64,000 bases of DNA from Mucilaginibacter dorajii (GCF_024808255.1 NZ_JANTYS010000010.1:124001-188000), one strand, 5' to 3'; counted from the stretch's first letter, positions 42,004-50,972 are shown. Notes: generated from the letters alone by a model not told the origin. Numbers and translations: made by a program.

Positions 42004-43176
42004 TTAAATCAACTTCCTCACCTTACTTTCGGGCGTTAATTTCAGTCCATCAAGGCCGGTTATGAGGTTTAAGCCCGGAGTTTTACCGGCGTTTAATGAG
42101 CCTTTTTCATCATCGATGCCTAAAAACCTTGCTCCGTTAATGGTTCCCCATTCCAACAGGCGGGTTAAACTTAACGCCGGGAATTTCTTTTGAATCGCCC
42201 GTATTTCGCTCATAATGCAAAGCTTATCATTTGATGCCAGGCTATCGGTACCCAGGGTGAGGTTAAAACCCTGATCAACAAAAAGTTCAATTTTTGGCAT
42301 TTTACCCTCAATATAAACATTGGCATTAGGGCAAAAACAAAAACTCACCTTGCGATCAAAACGTTTTATAAAATAGATATCTTTTAAATTCGTGCAGGTG
42401 TTATGTACCAGCAATACATCCTGCTTATTGGTTAACAGCGGGATAATGGATTGTACCGAATTACGGGCCTGGGGCTTAAAATAGCTGATATCGATACCAA
42501 AATGATCGTACAGATCTAAAAAACCGCCCAGTTTATAGCGGTAAAATTTATTCTCGTCCTCACATTCCTGGTTGTGGATGCTGATGAGGTTTTGCCCGTT
42601 TTCACTATGTTTCCTGATCAGTTTAAACAACTCTTTTGAAACAGAATAAGGTGCATGCGGGGTTATCGATACCGATTGCGGCTTAAATTCGGCCATCAAA
42701 GCCACTGCTTTATTAAAAACGTCTTCGGCATTTTGTGGTAAAAAGCCAAAGGTTTCTACAAAGGTGTGGTAGTATAATTTACTTTTTGCTTTTACAGCAA
42801 TGCTGTGGTTGGTATTTGAAATATCGCCCACGGCAACAATGCCGTTATCATACATCTCCTGGTCGGCTTTTTCAATAGCCTCATCTACCAGTTGCCGGTC
42901 GGAGTTTCTAAAAGCCTGGGTATCTTTAATAAAGCTCACCAGTCCGCCGCCGGTTTTGATTTTATCTTTAAGATGTGAAAGTTCGGTGTGGCAATGGGTG
43001 TTTACAAAACCGGGGCAAATAATGCCGCTTAAGGTTTCAATGTGTTTGGCACCTTGTGGTGGACTGTTTGAATCTGTAACCGAGATTATTTTACCTGCAT
43101 CATCAACTGTGACAATACCATTTTTTATAGGATCGGCATAAACGGGAAAAACGTAATCGGCTTTAAAACTTTTCAT
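42004..43176 (-). CDS. Metal-dependent amidohydrolase (SsnA/aminofutalosine-deaminase-like)
   Basis: 390 residues. Metal-binding HxH in PGFVNTHCHTELSHL, later His residues in SITPHAPYSVSK and ISIHNQECEDE, VLLVHNTC, and Asp in LTLGTDSLASNDKL: the cytosine-deaminase-like amidohydrolase pattern. In Bacteroidota such proteins are often annotated as aminofutalosine deaminase of the futalosine menaquinone route, but nothing else of that pathway is here, so substrate stays open. Monocistronic, divergent from rlmN. Confidence 0.85.
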   Translation of the reverse strand: MKSFKADYVFPVYADPIKNGIVTVDDAGKIISVTDSNSPPQGAKHIETLSGIICPGFVNTHCHTELSHLKDKIKTGGGLVSFIKDTQAFRNSDRQLVDEAIEKADQEMYDNGIVAVGDISNTNHSIAVKAKSKLYYHTFVETFGFLPQNAEDVFNKAVALMAEFKPQSVSITPHAPYSVSKELFKLIRKHSENGQNLISIHNQECEDENKFYRYKLGGFLDLYDHFGIDISYFKPQARNSVQSIIPLLTNKQDVLLVHNTCTNLKDIYFIKRFDRKVSFCFCPNANVYIEGKMPKIELFVDQGFNLTLGTDSLASNDKLCIMSEIRAIQKKFPALSLTRLLEWGTINGARFLGIDDEKGSLNAGKTPGLNLITGLDGLKLTPESKVRKLI

Positions 43177-43318
43177 TCATCTGTAAAACTTGGTATCTGT
43201 CTATAAACGTTCTTTTAATTTATGCCCACTCCAAATTAAAACAATTAACTTTTAATTATTGTTTTTTATCACCCAAAAGAATGACTTTAAAAAAAGAAAA
43301 AGATTTTTTTAAATTAAG

Positions 43319-43326
43319 TACCTTTG
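43319..43326 (+). promoter_or_regulatory. -7 box of rlmN, almost touching the start codon
   Basis: TACCTTTG matches the Bacteroidota TAnnTTTG consensus and ends 4 bases before the GTG start at 43331. No good -33 TTTG is seen 19-21 bases upstream (the region is A/T-only). If used, the transcript would start at or next to the start codon. Confidence 0.5.
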
Positions 43327-43330
43327 CAAT

Positions 43331-44398
43331 GTGAATATTGCAAAAAACAAAATAGACATCCGCAGCCTGAGTTTGAGTGCGTTACAGGAACATTTTACCC
43401 AAATGGAGGAAAAAAGTTTCAGAGCTAAACAAGTTTACGAATGGCTTTGGAAAAAATCATGTTTCTCATTTGATGAAATGAGCAATATCTCAAAAGAACT
43501 ACGTGCTAAACTGGATGAAAATTTTGTAATTAACAACGTTAAAATACATACATCACAGGTTAGTGCTGATAAAACTATAAAAAATTCTTTTATTTTACAC
43601 GATACCCACCTAATTGAGGGTGTTTTAATACCTACACCGGGCAGGATGACCGCTTGTGTATCATCGCAGGTAGGTTGTAGCCTTACCTGTAAATTTTGCG
43701 CTACAGGATATATGGAGCGCAAAAGAAACCTCAATGCCGATGAAATTTACGACCAGGTAGTATTGATTGATCAGCAGGCCCGTGAAAATTACGGACAGCC
43801 GCTATCAAACATCGTGTACATGGGCATGGGCGAACCTTTACTTAACTACGCCAACATGATGAAATCTGTTGAGCGCATTACTGCCGAGGATGGTTTAAAC
43901 ATGGCGGCCAAAAGAATTACGGTTTCGACAGCCGGTATTGCCAAGATGATTAAAAAGCTGGGCGACGACGAGGTGAAATTTAACCTTGCACTTTCACTGC
44001 ATGCTGCCAACGACGAAAAGCGCAATACCATAATGCCCATTAACGAGCAAAACTCATTAAAGGCACTGGCCGAAGCTTTAAAATACTACTACGCCAAAAC
44101 CAAAAACCCGGTAACTTACGAGTATATTATTTTTGACGGTGTTAACGACGGCATCCAGGACGCTATGGAACTTGCCAAATTTTGCAAGCACCTCCCTTGT
44201 AAAGTAAATATCATTGAATATAATCCTATTGCTTTTGCCAGCTACATCAACGCCGGCGAAGATAAGGTAGAGGCTTTTGCAGCTTACTTAACCAAACAGG
44301 GCATTAACACGCACATGCGCCGTAGCCGAGGTAAAGATATTGACGCGGCCTGCGGTCAGTTGGCTATCAAAGAAAAAGCAAAAACTGTAGCCGTTTAA
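43331..44398 (+). CDS. rlmN: 23S rRNA (A2503-C2)/tRNA A37 methyltransferase RlmN
   Basis: 355 residues, GTG start. KIDIRSLSLSALQEHF aligns with the N-terminus of known RlmN proteins, so the GTG is needed. Radical SAM motif SLTCKFCATGYMERKR (CxxxCxxC), then GMGEPLLNYANM, KRITVSTAGI, NLALSLHAAND, and the catalytic C-terminal Cys in KDIDAACGQLA. It methylates C2 of A2503 in 23S rRNA and A37 in some tRNAs using a Cys-bound methyl. Probably co-transcribed with the ComF-type gene 25 bases downstream. Confidence 0.96.
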   Translation: MNIAKNKIDIRSLSLSALQEHFTQMEEKSFRAKQVYEWLWKKSCFSFDEMSNISKELRAKLDENFVINNVKIHTSQVSADKTIKNSFILHDTHLIEGVLIPTPGRMTACVSSQVGCSLTCKFCATGYMERKRNLNADEIYDQVVLIDQQARENYGQPLSNIVYMGMGEPLLNYANMMKSVERITAEDGLNMAAKRITVSTAGIAKMIKKLGDDEVKFNLALSLHAANDEKRNTIMPINEQNSLKALAEALKYYYAKTKNPVTYEYIIFDGVNDGIQDAMELAKFCKHLPCKVNIIEYNPIAFASYINAGEDKVEAFAAYLTKQGINTHMRRSRGKDIDAACGQLAIKEKAKTVAV

Positions 44399-44423
44399 TA
44401 AAAATGTACCTTACATTAAGGGC

Positions 44424-45122
44424 ATGAAATTATTGGGCGGTTACCTGGCCGATTTTATAGCATTACTTTTCCCCGAGCTTTGCCCGGCCTGCAATACCAG
44501 CTTGGTAGCGGGCGAACACGTGATTTGTTCTGATTGTCGTTATAATCTACCATTCACCAATTTCCACACCCAGCCCGGTAATATTGTAGCCCAGCAATTT
44601 TATGGTAAAATCAATGTCGAATATGTTTACGCTTTGTACTTTTTCAATAAAGGCGGCAAGGTGCAAAACCTGATGCACCATTTTAAATACAACGGTATGA
44701 AACAGATTGGCAATGTATTAGGCAACATTGCGGGCAGCCAGTTAAAACAGAACCCGATTATTGATACCGTGGATTATATTATCCCGGTGCCCCTGCATAA
44801 AAAGCGACTACAGGAACGCGGCTATAATCAAAGCGCCTGTTTTGCAGATGGATTGGCGGAAAAATTAAATGCCACTGTAGAATTAAATACCCTGATCCGC
44901 AAAAAAGCAACAGCAACCCAAACCCACAAATCGCGCTTTGCCAGGTTTGAAAATATGCAGGAAGTATTCGCGGTAGATAAGCCGGAGCAGTTGGCGGGCA
45001 AACACGTATTGTTGGTAGATGATATTGTAACAACCGGCTCAACCCTGGAAGCCTGCGGGATAGAATTACTGAAAGTGCCGGGGTTAAAGTTGAGTATTGC
45101 TACAATTGCTTATGCGGAGTAG
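44424..45122 (+). CDS. ComF family phosphoribosyltransferase-like protein
   Basis: 232 residues. N-terminal zinc-finger-like pattern CPACNTSLVAGEHVICSDCR, then YNGMKQIGNVLG and VPLHKKRLQERGYNQSACFA, and the PRPP-binding loop VLLVDDIVTTGSTLEACG. ComF proteins act in DNA uptake or internalised DNA processing in competent bacteria and are also widely kept in others with unknown roles. 25 bases after rlmN. Plus-strand unit ends in a hairpin-rich gap. Confidence 0.92.
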   Translation: MKLLGGYLADFIALLFPELCPACNTSLVAGEHVICSDCRYNLPFTNFHTQPGNIVAQQFYGKINVEYVYALYFFNKGGKVQNLMHHFKYNGMKQIGNVLGNIAGSQLKQNPIIDTVDYIIPVPLHKKRLQERGYNQSACFADGLAEKLNATVELNTLIRKKATATQTHKSRFARFENMQEVFAVDKPEQLAGKHVLLVDDIVTTGSTLEACGIELLKVPGLKLSIATIAYAE

Positions 45123-45126
45123 CGGT

Positions 45127-45210
45127 TATTGAAGTTCAGCTGAAAGCTGAAGCGATGGTTACCACGAGTTGGAAACTCGCGGTAGCGACAGTTTGACGGA
45201 AAGCTTAAAT
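45127..45210. repeat. Hairpin cluster between comF-type gene and histidine kinase
   Basis: Small stems with 3-base loops: TCAGCT-gaa-AGCTGA (45137-45151) and CGAGTT-gga-AACTCG (45166-45180), followed by GACAGTTTGACGGAAAGCTT. It resembles the cluster at 21360-21512. The remainder of this 166-base convergent gap shows nothing else. Confidence 0.5.
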
Positions 45211-45288
45211 TGTTGGAATGAAAGATTTTAGGGCCTCTTTCATACGGTTTCATTTGCACATTTGAAATCTACACACCTGCACATCTAC

Positions 45289-48200
45289 CTATTGATGCTG
45301 ATACCTGCTCAGCTTATCGTAAAGTACTTTTGGGTCAAAAGGTTTCAGGATGTAATCATTCATGCCGGCATTGCCAATCTCGCCCATTTGGTTGCTTAGC
45401 ATCGATGCTGTTAACGCGATGATAGGTAATTGCTGAAAATATGGCTCGGGGTTTGACCGGATAACCTGGGTTGCTTCCAGACCGCCCATTTCGGGCATGT
45501 GGATATCCATCAATACTACATTATAGTTCTGATTGGCTGTTATTTTATTTACAGCCTCAATACCGTTTTCGGCAAAATCAGCGTCGGCGCCCCATTTTTT
45601 AAGGATCTTGTTGATCAGTAACCTGTTAATCTGGTTATCATCAACTACCAAAACATTAATTTTAAGTCCTTCTTCCACTTTATTATAGTTACTATTTAAC
45701 TGGCTATCAGCCTTTTGAAAGGTTATGGTAAACCAAAATGTTGAACCCTGCCCGGGTACACTATCCACATTTATCCTTGAATCGTGTAGTTCAATCAGGC
45801 GCTTACTTATGGCCAGGCCTAAACCAGTACCTCCGTATTTACGGGTAGTATCGGCTTCGGCTTGCTTAAATTGCTCAAATATGAGGCCTATTTTATCACT
45901 TGCAATACCAATTCCGGTATCGGTTATCGAAAACCTCACCCTGATATCTTTATCACTTTCCTGGATCACCTTCAGATCAACGGTTACGCCACCGGTTTCG
46001 GTAAACTTAACCGCGTTACTCACCAGGTTTAAAACAATCTGGCTTAAGCGGGTTTTATCGCCCAAAATAACTGATGGTATCGCATCATCAATATGCCCGC
46101 TAATATATATATATTTTTCGGCTGCTTTATATTGTAACGAAGTGTTGATGCTGTGCACCAGGTCGCGCAGGTTAAGCGGAGCTTTCTCAAGTTCTACGTT
46201 GCCGGTTTCCATCTTGGCAAAATCGAGCACATCGTTAATAAGCGTTAACAGGTTTTCGGCCGAAAACCTGAGGATACCCAGGTTTTCTTTTTGAGATTCG
46301 GGCGGATCGTCCTCCAACAATAAATGCGACATGCCTATAACGGCATTAAGCGGCGTGCGAATCTCGTGGCTCATTACAGATATGAACATATCTTTGGCCC
46401 TGCTTAGCTGCAATGCTTCCTCCTTGGCCGCTATAAGCTCTATCTCGGTTTTCTTTTTAGCCGTAATATCAATAATTACTTCTACGTATTTATCAACCGT
46501 TCCATGAGCATCCAATATAACCGAATTGATCACCGAGATCCATAGTGGTTGTCCGTCTTTACGGTAAATAAGCAAATCGACCTCGAAGGATTGTTTTTTC
46601 CGGGATAGCTCACGTGCCCGTTCAATAATGGATACGTCGGTAAGCGCGCCCTTTAAAACATCCCCCAAATGATTGCCGCGCACCTCGTTAATGCTATAAC
46701 CTGTAATTGTTTCAAAAGCACTGTTAACCCATTCAACCTCGCCGGCGCTGTTATTAATTACAATACCGCTGGTGGCTTTACTGGCAACTAATGACAGTAA
46801 GGTTAATTCGGCTTCGCTCTTTTTACGTTCGGTAATATCAACCATAACACCTATCTGCCTGTCAACCTGGCCTACTTCGTTAAATACCGGGCTATTTGAA
46901 ATCAAGGTCCATATCGGGGTACCATCTTGCTTATAAACCTTCATTTCAACTTCGTAGGGCCTGTTTTCTTTTACGGCTTGTACCGCGCTTTCAAAAACAG
47001 ATAGATCAGAGTCTTCCCCTAACAATGAAGTACCTAATGATTTACCCTCCAGATCGGCAAAGGAGTACCCGATTATTTGCTCCAGAGCCTCATTCATCCA
47101 CAAAAACCGCCCCTCTTTATCCCGGATAAAAATACCGCTCGGCGACTTACGGGCAGCAAAGGACAACACTTCCAGGTCCTGTTCTATTTTTTTACGGGCC
47201 GATATATCGATAATTACCCTGATAAATTTATCTACCTGGCCGGCGCCGTTAAGGATAACCGAATTGATAACCGTTATCCAGAAAGGAGCACCGTTTTTAG
47301 GCGTTATCAATAATTCAACCTCGTATGATTCTTTATTTTTTATCGATTTTATTAACCGTTCTTCCGCAGCGACGTCAATAACGGTACCTTTTAGCGTAGC
47401 ACCTAAATATTTATTCTCAACATTGGCAAGGTTATAACCGGTAATATGTTCAAAAGCATCATTTACCCAAACAACTTCATCCGCCGCGTTACTGATCACT
47501 ACCCCATTACTCACCTTGCTGGCTACCAAGGCCAGCTGCTCCAACTCCTGCGAGATCTTTTTTTGATAACTGATATCCCTGCCGCTGGCAAACCACTTAT
47601 CGTCTTTAAAAGTAACCAACCAGCTCACCCATTTAATATCCCGGGCCGGTGTTGAAATAACCGTTTCGATATCAAATTTGCGTCGCTGCCTGGCAAGGCC
47701 GTCCTTCAATATTTTCAGCGATTTAGTCCGCTCTTCTTCCCGAAAAAAGTTCCAGATAGGTTGGCCGATAACTTCGGCAGGAGGATATCCTAAAATAGAT
47801 TTGGCACAACGATTTACCTGCTCAACGTTAAACTGCCTGTCCATAATGCAATGAATATCGGGCGAGCTATCAAACAGGTCGAAAAATTCTTTATGGCGGG
47901 CAAGGCTCTGCTCCAGGTCGTGCTTTTGCTTGCGTACGGTAAAATGCGACATTACCTCGTCGGCCAGCGTCCGTAAAGCATCACGCTGTTCGGCACTAAG
48001 CTTACGCGGTACTATATCAATCACACAAACCGATCCTAAACGATAGCCATCGGGATCTATCAGCGGGGCACCGGCATAAAACCGTACATTGTGATTTTTT
48101 GCGAGCGCGTTGTCTTTAAAATCACCATCCAACAGCACGTCGTCAATCTCCAGGATCTCATCGCTGAGGATGGTTGTATTGCAAAAAGCGCCGATGCGTG

Positions 48201-48417
48201 GAGTTTCGTCCACGTCGGCGCCAAATTTCGATTTAAACCATTGCCTGTCGGCATCTATTAAGGTGATGAAAGCAACAGGTACGTTACATATATATGATGC
48301 CAAACGGGTGATAGCATCATACTCCTTTTCGGGTAAGGTATCTAAAACATGGTATGATTGCAGGGCCGTTAAGCGCGCGTTCTCATCATCTAAAAGTCCA
48401 TGTTGCTTTGCTGTCAT
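45289..48417 (-). CDS. Hybrid sensor histidine kinase: GAF, four PAS, HisKA, HATPase, receiver
   Basis: 1042 residues, no membrane segment, so cytoplasmic. GAF domain about 20-160. PAS domains about 175-290, 295-410, 415-530 and 540-655, of which the second and fourth are very alike (ASKVSNGVVISNAADEVVWV against ASKATSGIVINNSAGEVEWV), suggesting internal duplication. HisKA carries His684 in SVMSHEIRTPLNAV. HATPase: VLNLVSNAVKFTETGG, DTGIGI and GGTGLGLAIS. Receiver: Asp971 in VLMDIHMPEMGG. No response regulator gene is adjacent. Starts 4 bases after the glyA stop, so likely in its operon. Confidence 0.95.
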   Translation of the reverse strand: MTAKQHGLLDDENARLTALQSYHVLDTLPEKEYDAITRLASYICNVPVAFITLIDADRQWFKSKFGADVDETPRIGAFCNTTILSDEILEIDDVLLDGDFKDNALAKNHNVRFYAGAPLIDPDGYRLGSVCVIDIVPRKLSAEQRDALRTLADEVMSHFTVRKQKHDLEQSLARHKEFFDLFDSSPDIHCIMDRQFNVEQVNRCAKSILGYPPAEVIGQPIWNFFREEERTKSLKILKDGLARQRRKFDIETVISTPARDIKWVSWLVTFKDDKWFASGRDISYQKKISQELEQLALVASKVSNGVVISNAADEVVWVNDAFEHITGYNLANVENKYLGATLKGTVIDVAAEERLIKSIKNKESYEVELLITPKNGAPFWITVINSVILNGAGQVDKFIRVIIDISARKKIEQDLEVLSFAARKSPSGIFIRDKEGRFLWMNEALEQIIGYSFADLEGKSLGTSLLGEDSDLSVFESAVQAVKENRPYEVEMKVYKQDGTPIWTLISNSPVFNEVGQVDRQIGVMVDITERKKSEAELTLLSLVASKATSGIVINNSAGEVEWVNSAFETITGYSINEVRGNHLGDVLKGALTDVSIIERARELSRKKQSFEVDLLIYRKDGQPLWISVINSVILDAHGTVDKYVEVIIDITAKKKTEIELIAAKEEALQLSRAKDMFISVMSHEIRTPLNAVIGMSHLLLEDDPPESQKENLGILRFSAENLLTLINDVLDFAKMETGNVELEKAPLNLRDLVHSINTSLQYKAAEKYIYISGHIDDAIPSVILGDKTRLSQIVLNLVSNAVKFTETGGVTVDLKVIQESDKDIRVRFSITDTGIGIASDKIGLIFEQFKQAEADTTRKYGGTGLGLAISKRLIELHDSRINVDSVPGQGSTFWFTITFQKADSQLNSNYNKVEEGLKINVLVVDDNQINRLLINKILKKWGADADFAENGIEAVNKITANQNYNVVLMDIHMPEMGGLEATQVIRSNPEPYFQQLPIIALTASMLSNQMGEIGNAGMNDYILKPFDPKVLYDKLSRYQHQ

Positions 48418-48421
48418 TTAT

Positions 48422-49708
48422 CTATTCAGATCCTTCTTCGCGATACAGCGGAAAGTCGTGCATCAGCTTATGGACCCTTTTACGGATTTTCTTGATAGAA
48501 TGTTCGTTTTCAGGATCGGAAATTACGGCATCTATCAACTCCACAATCTCTTCCATATGTTTCTCTTTCATATGGCGGGTGGTGATAGCCGCGGTACCCA
48601 CACGGATACCCGAAGTTACAAACGGCGACTTATCATCATAAGGCACCATATTTTTATTTACGGTGATATCAGCGCTAACCAAAGCATTTTCGGCAGCTTT
48701 ACCGGTGATGTTTTTATTACGCAGATCTATCAGCATCAGGTGGTTGTCGGTACCGCCTGATATGATCTGGTAGCCACGGGCAACAAATGCTTCGGCCATA
48801 GCTTCGGCATTCTTTTTAACCTGTACAACATATTTCATGTAGCCATCACTCAAAGCCTCACCAAAAGCAATTGCTTTAGCAGCAATAATATGCTCTAACG
48901 GGCCGCCTTGCGTACCAGGGAATACCGCCATATCTAATAATGACGACATCATCCTGGTTTCGCCTTTTGGAGTTTTTACACCGAAAGGATTTTCAAAATC
49001 TTTCCCTAAAAGGATCAAACCACCACGCGGACCACGTAAAGTTTTGTGGGTAGTGGTAGTAACAATATGGCAATGTGGCAGCGGATCTTTCAACAAACCA
49101 CGGGCGATAAGGCCAGATGGGTGCGAAATATCGGCCAGTACCAAAGCGCCAATCTCATCGGCCACGGCACGGATAAACTCATAATCCCAATCGCGCGAGT
49201 ATGCAGATGCACCGCAAATGATCAGTTTTGGTTTTTGCTCCAAAGCAACTCTTTTAAGCTGCTCATAATCAATTAAACCGGTTTCTTTAACCACACCATA
49301 AAAATGAGGCTCATATAATTTACCAGAAAAATTTACCGGCGAACCATGGGTTAAGTGACCACCATGTGAAAGATCAAAACCTAATATTTTATCACCAGGC
49401 TGTAAGCAAGCCAACATTACCGCGGCATTGGCCTGCGCGCCAGAGTGCGGCTGCACGTTTGCCCATTCGGCATTAAACAATTGCTTGGCACGGTCAATGG
49501 CAATGGTTTCAATTTCATCAACCACTTCGCAACCGCCATAGTAACGTTTGCCAGGTAAGCCTTCGGCGTATTTATTGGTAGCAACAGAACCAGCCGCTTC
49601 CATCACCTGCCGGCTTACAAAATTTTCAGATGCTATCAGTTCAATGCCTTCTTCCTGGCGTTGCTGTTCTTCATCTAAAAGTTTAAATATTAGTTTGTCT
49701 CTTTTCAT
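48422..49708 (-). CDS. glyA: Serine hydroxymethyltransferase
   Basis: 428 residues. ELIASENFVSRQVMEAAGSV, NKYAEGLPGKRYYGGCEVVD, the PLP-lysine motif VTTTTHKTLRGPRGGLIL and VFPGTQGGPLEHIIAAKAIA are invariant family motifs. It interconverts serine and glycine with tetrahydrofolate and is the main source of one-carbon units. The kinase gene follows after 4 bases. Upstream lies a 214-base gap containing a heptad array. Confidence 0.97.
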   Translation of the reverse strand: MKRDKLIFKLLDEEQQRQEEGIELIASENFVSRQVMEAAGSVATNKYAEGLPGKRYYGGCEVVDEIETIAIDRAKQLFNAEWANVQPHSGAQANAAVMLACLQPGDKILGFDLSHGGHLTHGSPVNFSGKLYEPHFYGVVKETGLIDYEQLKRVALEQKPKLIICGASAYSRDWDYEFIRAVADEIGALVLADISHPSGLIARGLLKDPLPHCHIVTTTTHKTLRGPRGGLILLGKDFENPFGVKTPKGETRMMSSLLDMAVFPGTQGGPLEHIIAAKAIAFGEALSDGYMKYVVQVKKNAEAMAEAFVARGYQIISGGTDNHLMLIDLRNKNITGKAAENALVSADITVNKNMVPYDDKSPFVTSGIRVGTAAITTRHMKEKHMEEIVELIDAVISDPENEHSIKKIRKRVHKLMHDFPLYREEGSE

Positions 49709-49748
49709 TATGTGTTTTTAAACGCCGCTAAGATAAGCAATTGATATA

Positions 49749-49780
49749 GATTTGAGATGCGAGATATGAGATTTGAGACC
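49749..49780 (+). repeat. GATWTGA heptad array, left arm of the antitoxin cassette
   Basis: Plus-strand units GATTTGA, GATGCGA, GATATGA, GATTTGA, GACC with exact period 7. Faces inward and is matched by the inverted array 50111-50141. Between them, besides the antitoxin-like gene, are two small stems (49843-49870 and 49877-49898). Confidence 0.85.
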
Positions 49781-49922
49781 GAAGGGATTAGATTTTACCT
49801 ATAAGATAATCAGCACAATATAATTTGCCATACAAGCTTTTATAGCTAATATTTTTTTGCGAAAATTAGCTTTAACCTATCGTACAGCGATGATAGGCTG
49901 ATTCAGAAAATTCGTAACTATT

Positions 49923-50117
49923 CTATCTGTTTAAAAAGCGCGCCCTTAAGGTGGCCATTACCTGATCATGAGAAATCCCTTCGCCCCTGTCGAGTTGATG
50001 TTTAGCTTTATCAATAGCGCACTTAACCTCGTCCGGAACATCAGCCCAAAAATCGTTTTCAGATAAATTAATTGATGACGTCAGCTTTGTAGAATCGCAC
50101 TTTCCGTTCTGTCTCAT
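49923..50117 (-). CDS. Small antitoxin-like (addiction-module component) protein, orphan
   Basis: 64 residues. The C-terminal two thirds read DFWADVPDEVKCAIDKAKHQ, LDRGEGISHDQVMATLRARF, which is the usual pattern of short RelB/StbD-like or addiction-module antitoxins (helix, RGExxxHDxV, short tail). No toxin-sized frame follows in the 142 bases before the array at 49780. The ATG (50117) lies in the last heptad unit of the right array (GATATGAGAC), so the promoter/start region comes from the repeat. Function by resemblance only. Confidence 0.6.
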   Translation of the reverse strand: MRQNGKCDSTKLTSSINLSENDFWADVPDEVKCAIDKAKHQLDRGEGISHDQVMATLRARFLNR

Positions 50118-50141
50118 ATCTCAAATCTAATATCTCAAATC
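50111..50141 (-). repeat. GATWTGA heptad array, right arm of the antitoxin cassette
   Basis: Minus-strand units GATTTGA, GATATTA, GATTTGA, GATATGA, GAC. The scpA stop codon TGA (50137-50135) lies inside the first heptad, and the start codon of the antitoxin-like gene lies inside the last. Inverted relative to 49749-49780. Confidence 0.85.
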
Positions 50142-50881
50142 TCCTTAGCCGAAATCCAAAAATTATTATATCCCAAGCCTATCTGAATATCAATCAGCTC
50201 CTGCTGCAGCATTTCTAATACTGCCAGGAAGTTGTATACAAAGTGCACCTTATTTTCTGATTCTTTGGCCAGCGCCTTAAAATCCAGCATTTTATTGATC
50301 TTCAGCAACTCGGCAACCGCCTTCTTTTGCTTTTCGATGGTGTAAGGATATTGTACTACGGTATGCTTTACCTCGGTGCTACGGTTAAGGTAATTACGCA
50401 TCAGGCGATCATGTACCATCATCAGTTTATAAAGGCTTATTTCTGATAGTTCTTCACCGGGTAAAACCACTTTTTCCACCTGCTCCAGATCGTGCTTAAT
50501 GTTACCGCGCTTTTCCTGTTTAAAGCGTTCATCTTCGTAAGGGCGCAGTTCCTCGCACAGTTCTTTGAACTTTTTGTATTCTATCAGCTTACGGATCAGG
50601 TTTTCTTTGGTATCGGTATCATCGCCGGCTGCTTCGCTTTCGTATCGCGGCAACAACATTTTGGCTTTGATGCGCATCAGCGTGGCAGCAACAAATATGA
50701 ACTCGCTGGCCAGCTCCATGTTAAGGCTGGTCATCTGGTGAATGTAGTTTAAAAAATCATCGGCAATTTTAGCAATGGGGATATCGTGAATATCCAGTTC
50801 ATCGCGCTCAATAAAAAAGAGCAGCAAATCAAACGGACCTTCAAACTGGGGCAACCTTATCGCAAAACTATCGTCGATCAT
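50135..50881 (-). CDS. scpA: Segregation and condensation protein A
   Basis: 248 residues from the ATG at 50881 (MIDDSFAIRLPQFEGPFDLL, the canonical ScpA N-terminus); a longer frame from 50908 extends into repeat DNA and is rejected. Contains FFIERDELDIHDIPIAKIAD, EFIFVAATLMRIKAKMLLPR and the C-terminal winged helix with FLAVLEMLQQELIDIQ. ScpA is the kleisin that links SMC heads for chromosome condensation. scpB is not adjacent. Its C-terminal codons KEI-stop run into the heptad array. Confidence 0.95.
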   Translation of the reverse strand: MIDDSFAIRLPQFEGPFDLLLFFIERDELDIHDIPIAKIADDFLNYIHQMTSLNMELASEFIFVAATLMRIKAKMLLPRYESEAAGDDTDTKENLIRKLIEYKKFKELCEELRPYEDERFKQEKRGNIKHDLEQVEKVVLPGEELSEISLYKLMMVHDRLMRNYLNRSTEVKHTVVQYPYTIEKQKKAVAELLKINKMLDFKALAKESENKVHFVYNFLAVLEMLQQELIDIQIGLGYNNFWISAKEI

Positions 50882-50901
50882 AATTGTAAAAGTAAAGAGG
50901 A

Positions 50902-50972
50902 GAGTCAAGAATCAAGAATCAGGAGTCAAGATTTTTTGATTTCGGATTTCGGATGTTCGATTTCGGATTTAT
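50902..50972 (+). repeat. Tandem heptad arrays upstream of scpA (GARTCAA then GATTTCG)
   Basis: GAGTCAA, GAATCAA, GAATCAG, GAGTCAA (50902-50929), then GATTTTT-T, then GATTTCG, GATTTCG, GATGTTC, GATTTCG, GATTTAT (50938-50972). The second block has the same order of units as 58736-58770. It lies in the scpA-dxs divergent gap. A loosely inverted AAGTCC/AATCC repeat (51071-51110) is on the other side. The remainder of this 298-base gap shows no gene. Confidence 0.75.

Noticed and set aside
49781..49922. A toxin partner downstream of the antitoxin-like gene
   Set aside because: The region has only frames of about 15-20 codons and two small hairpins; nothing of toxin size.
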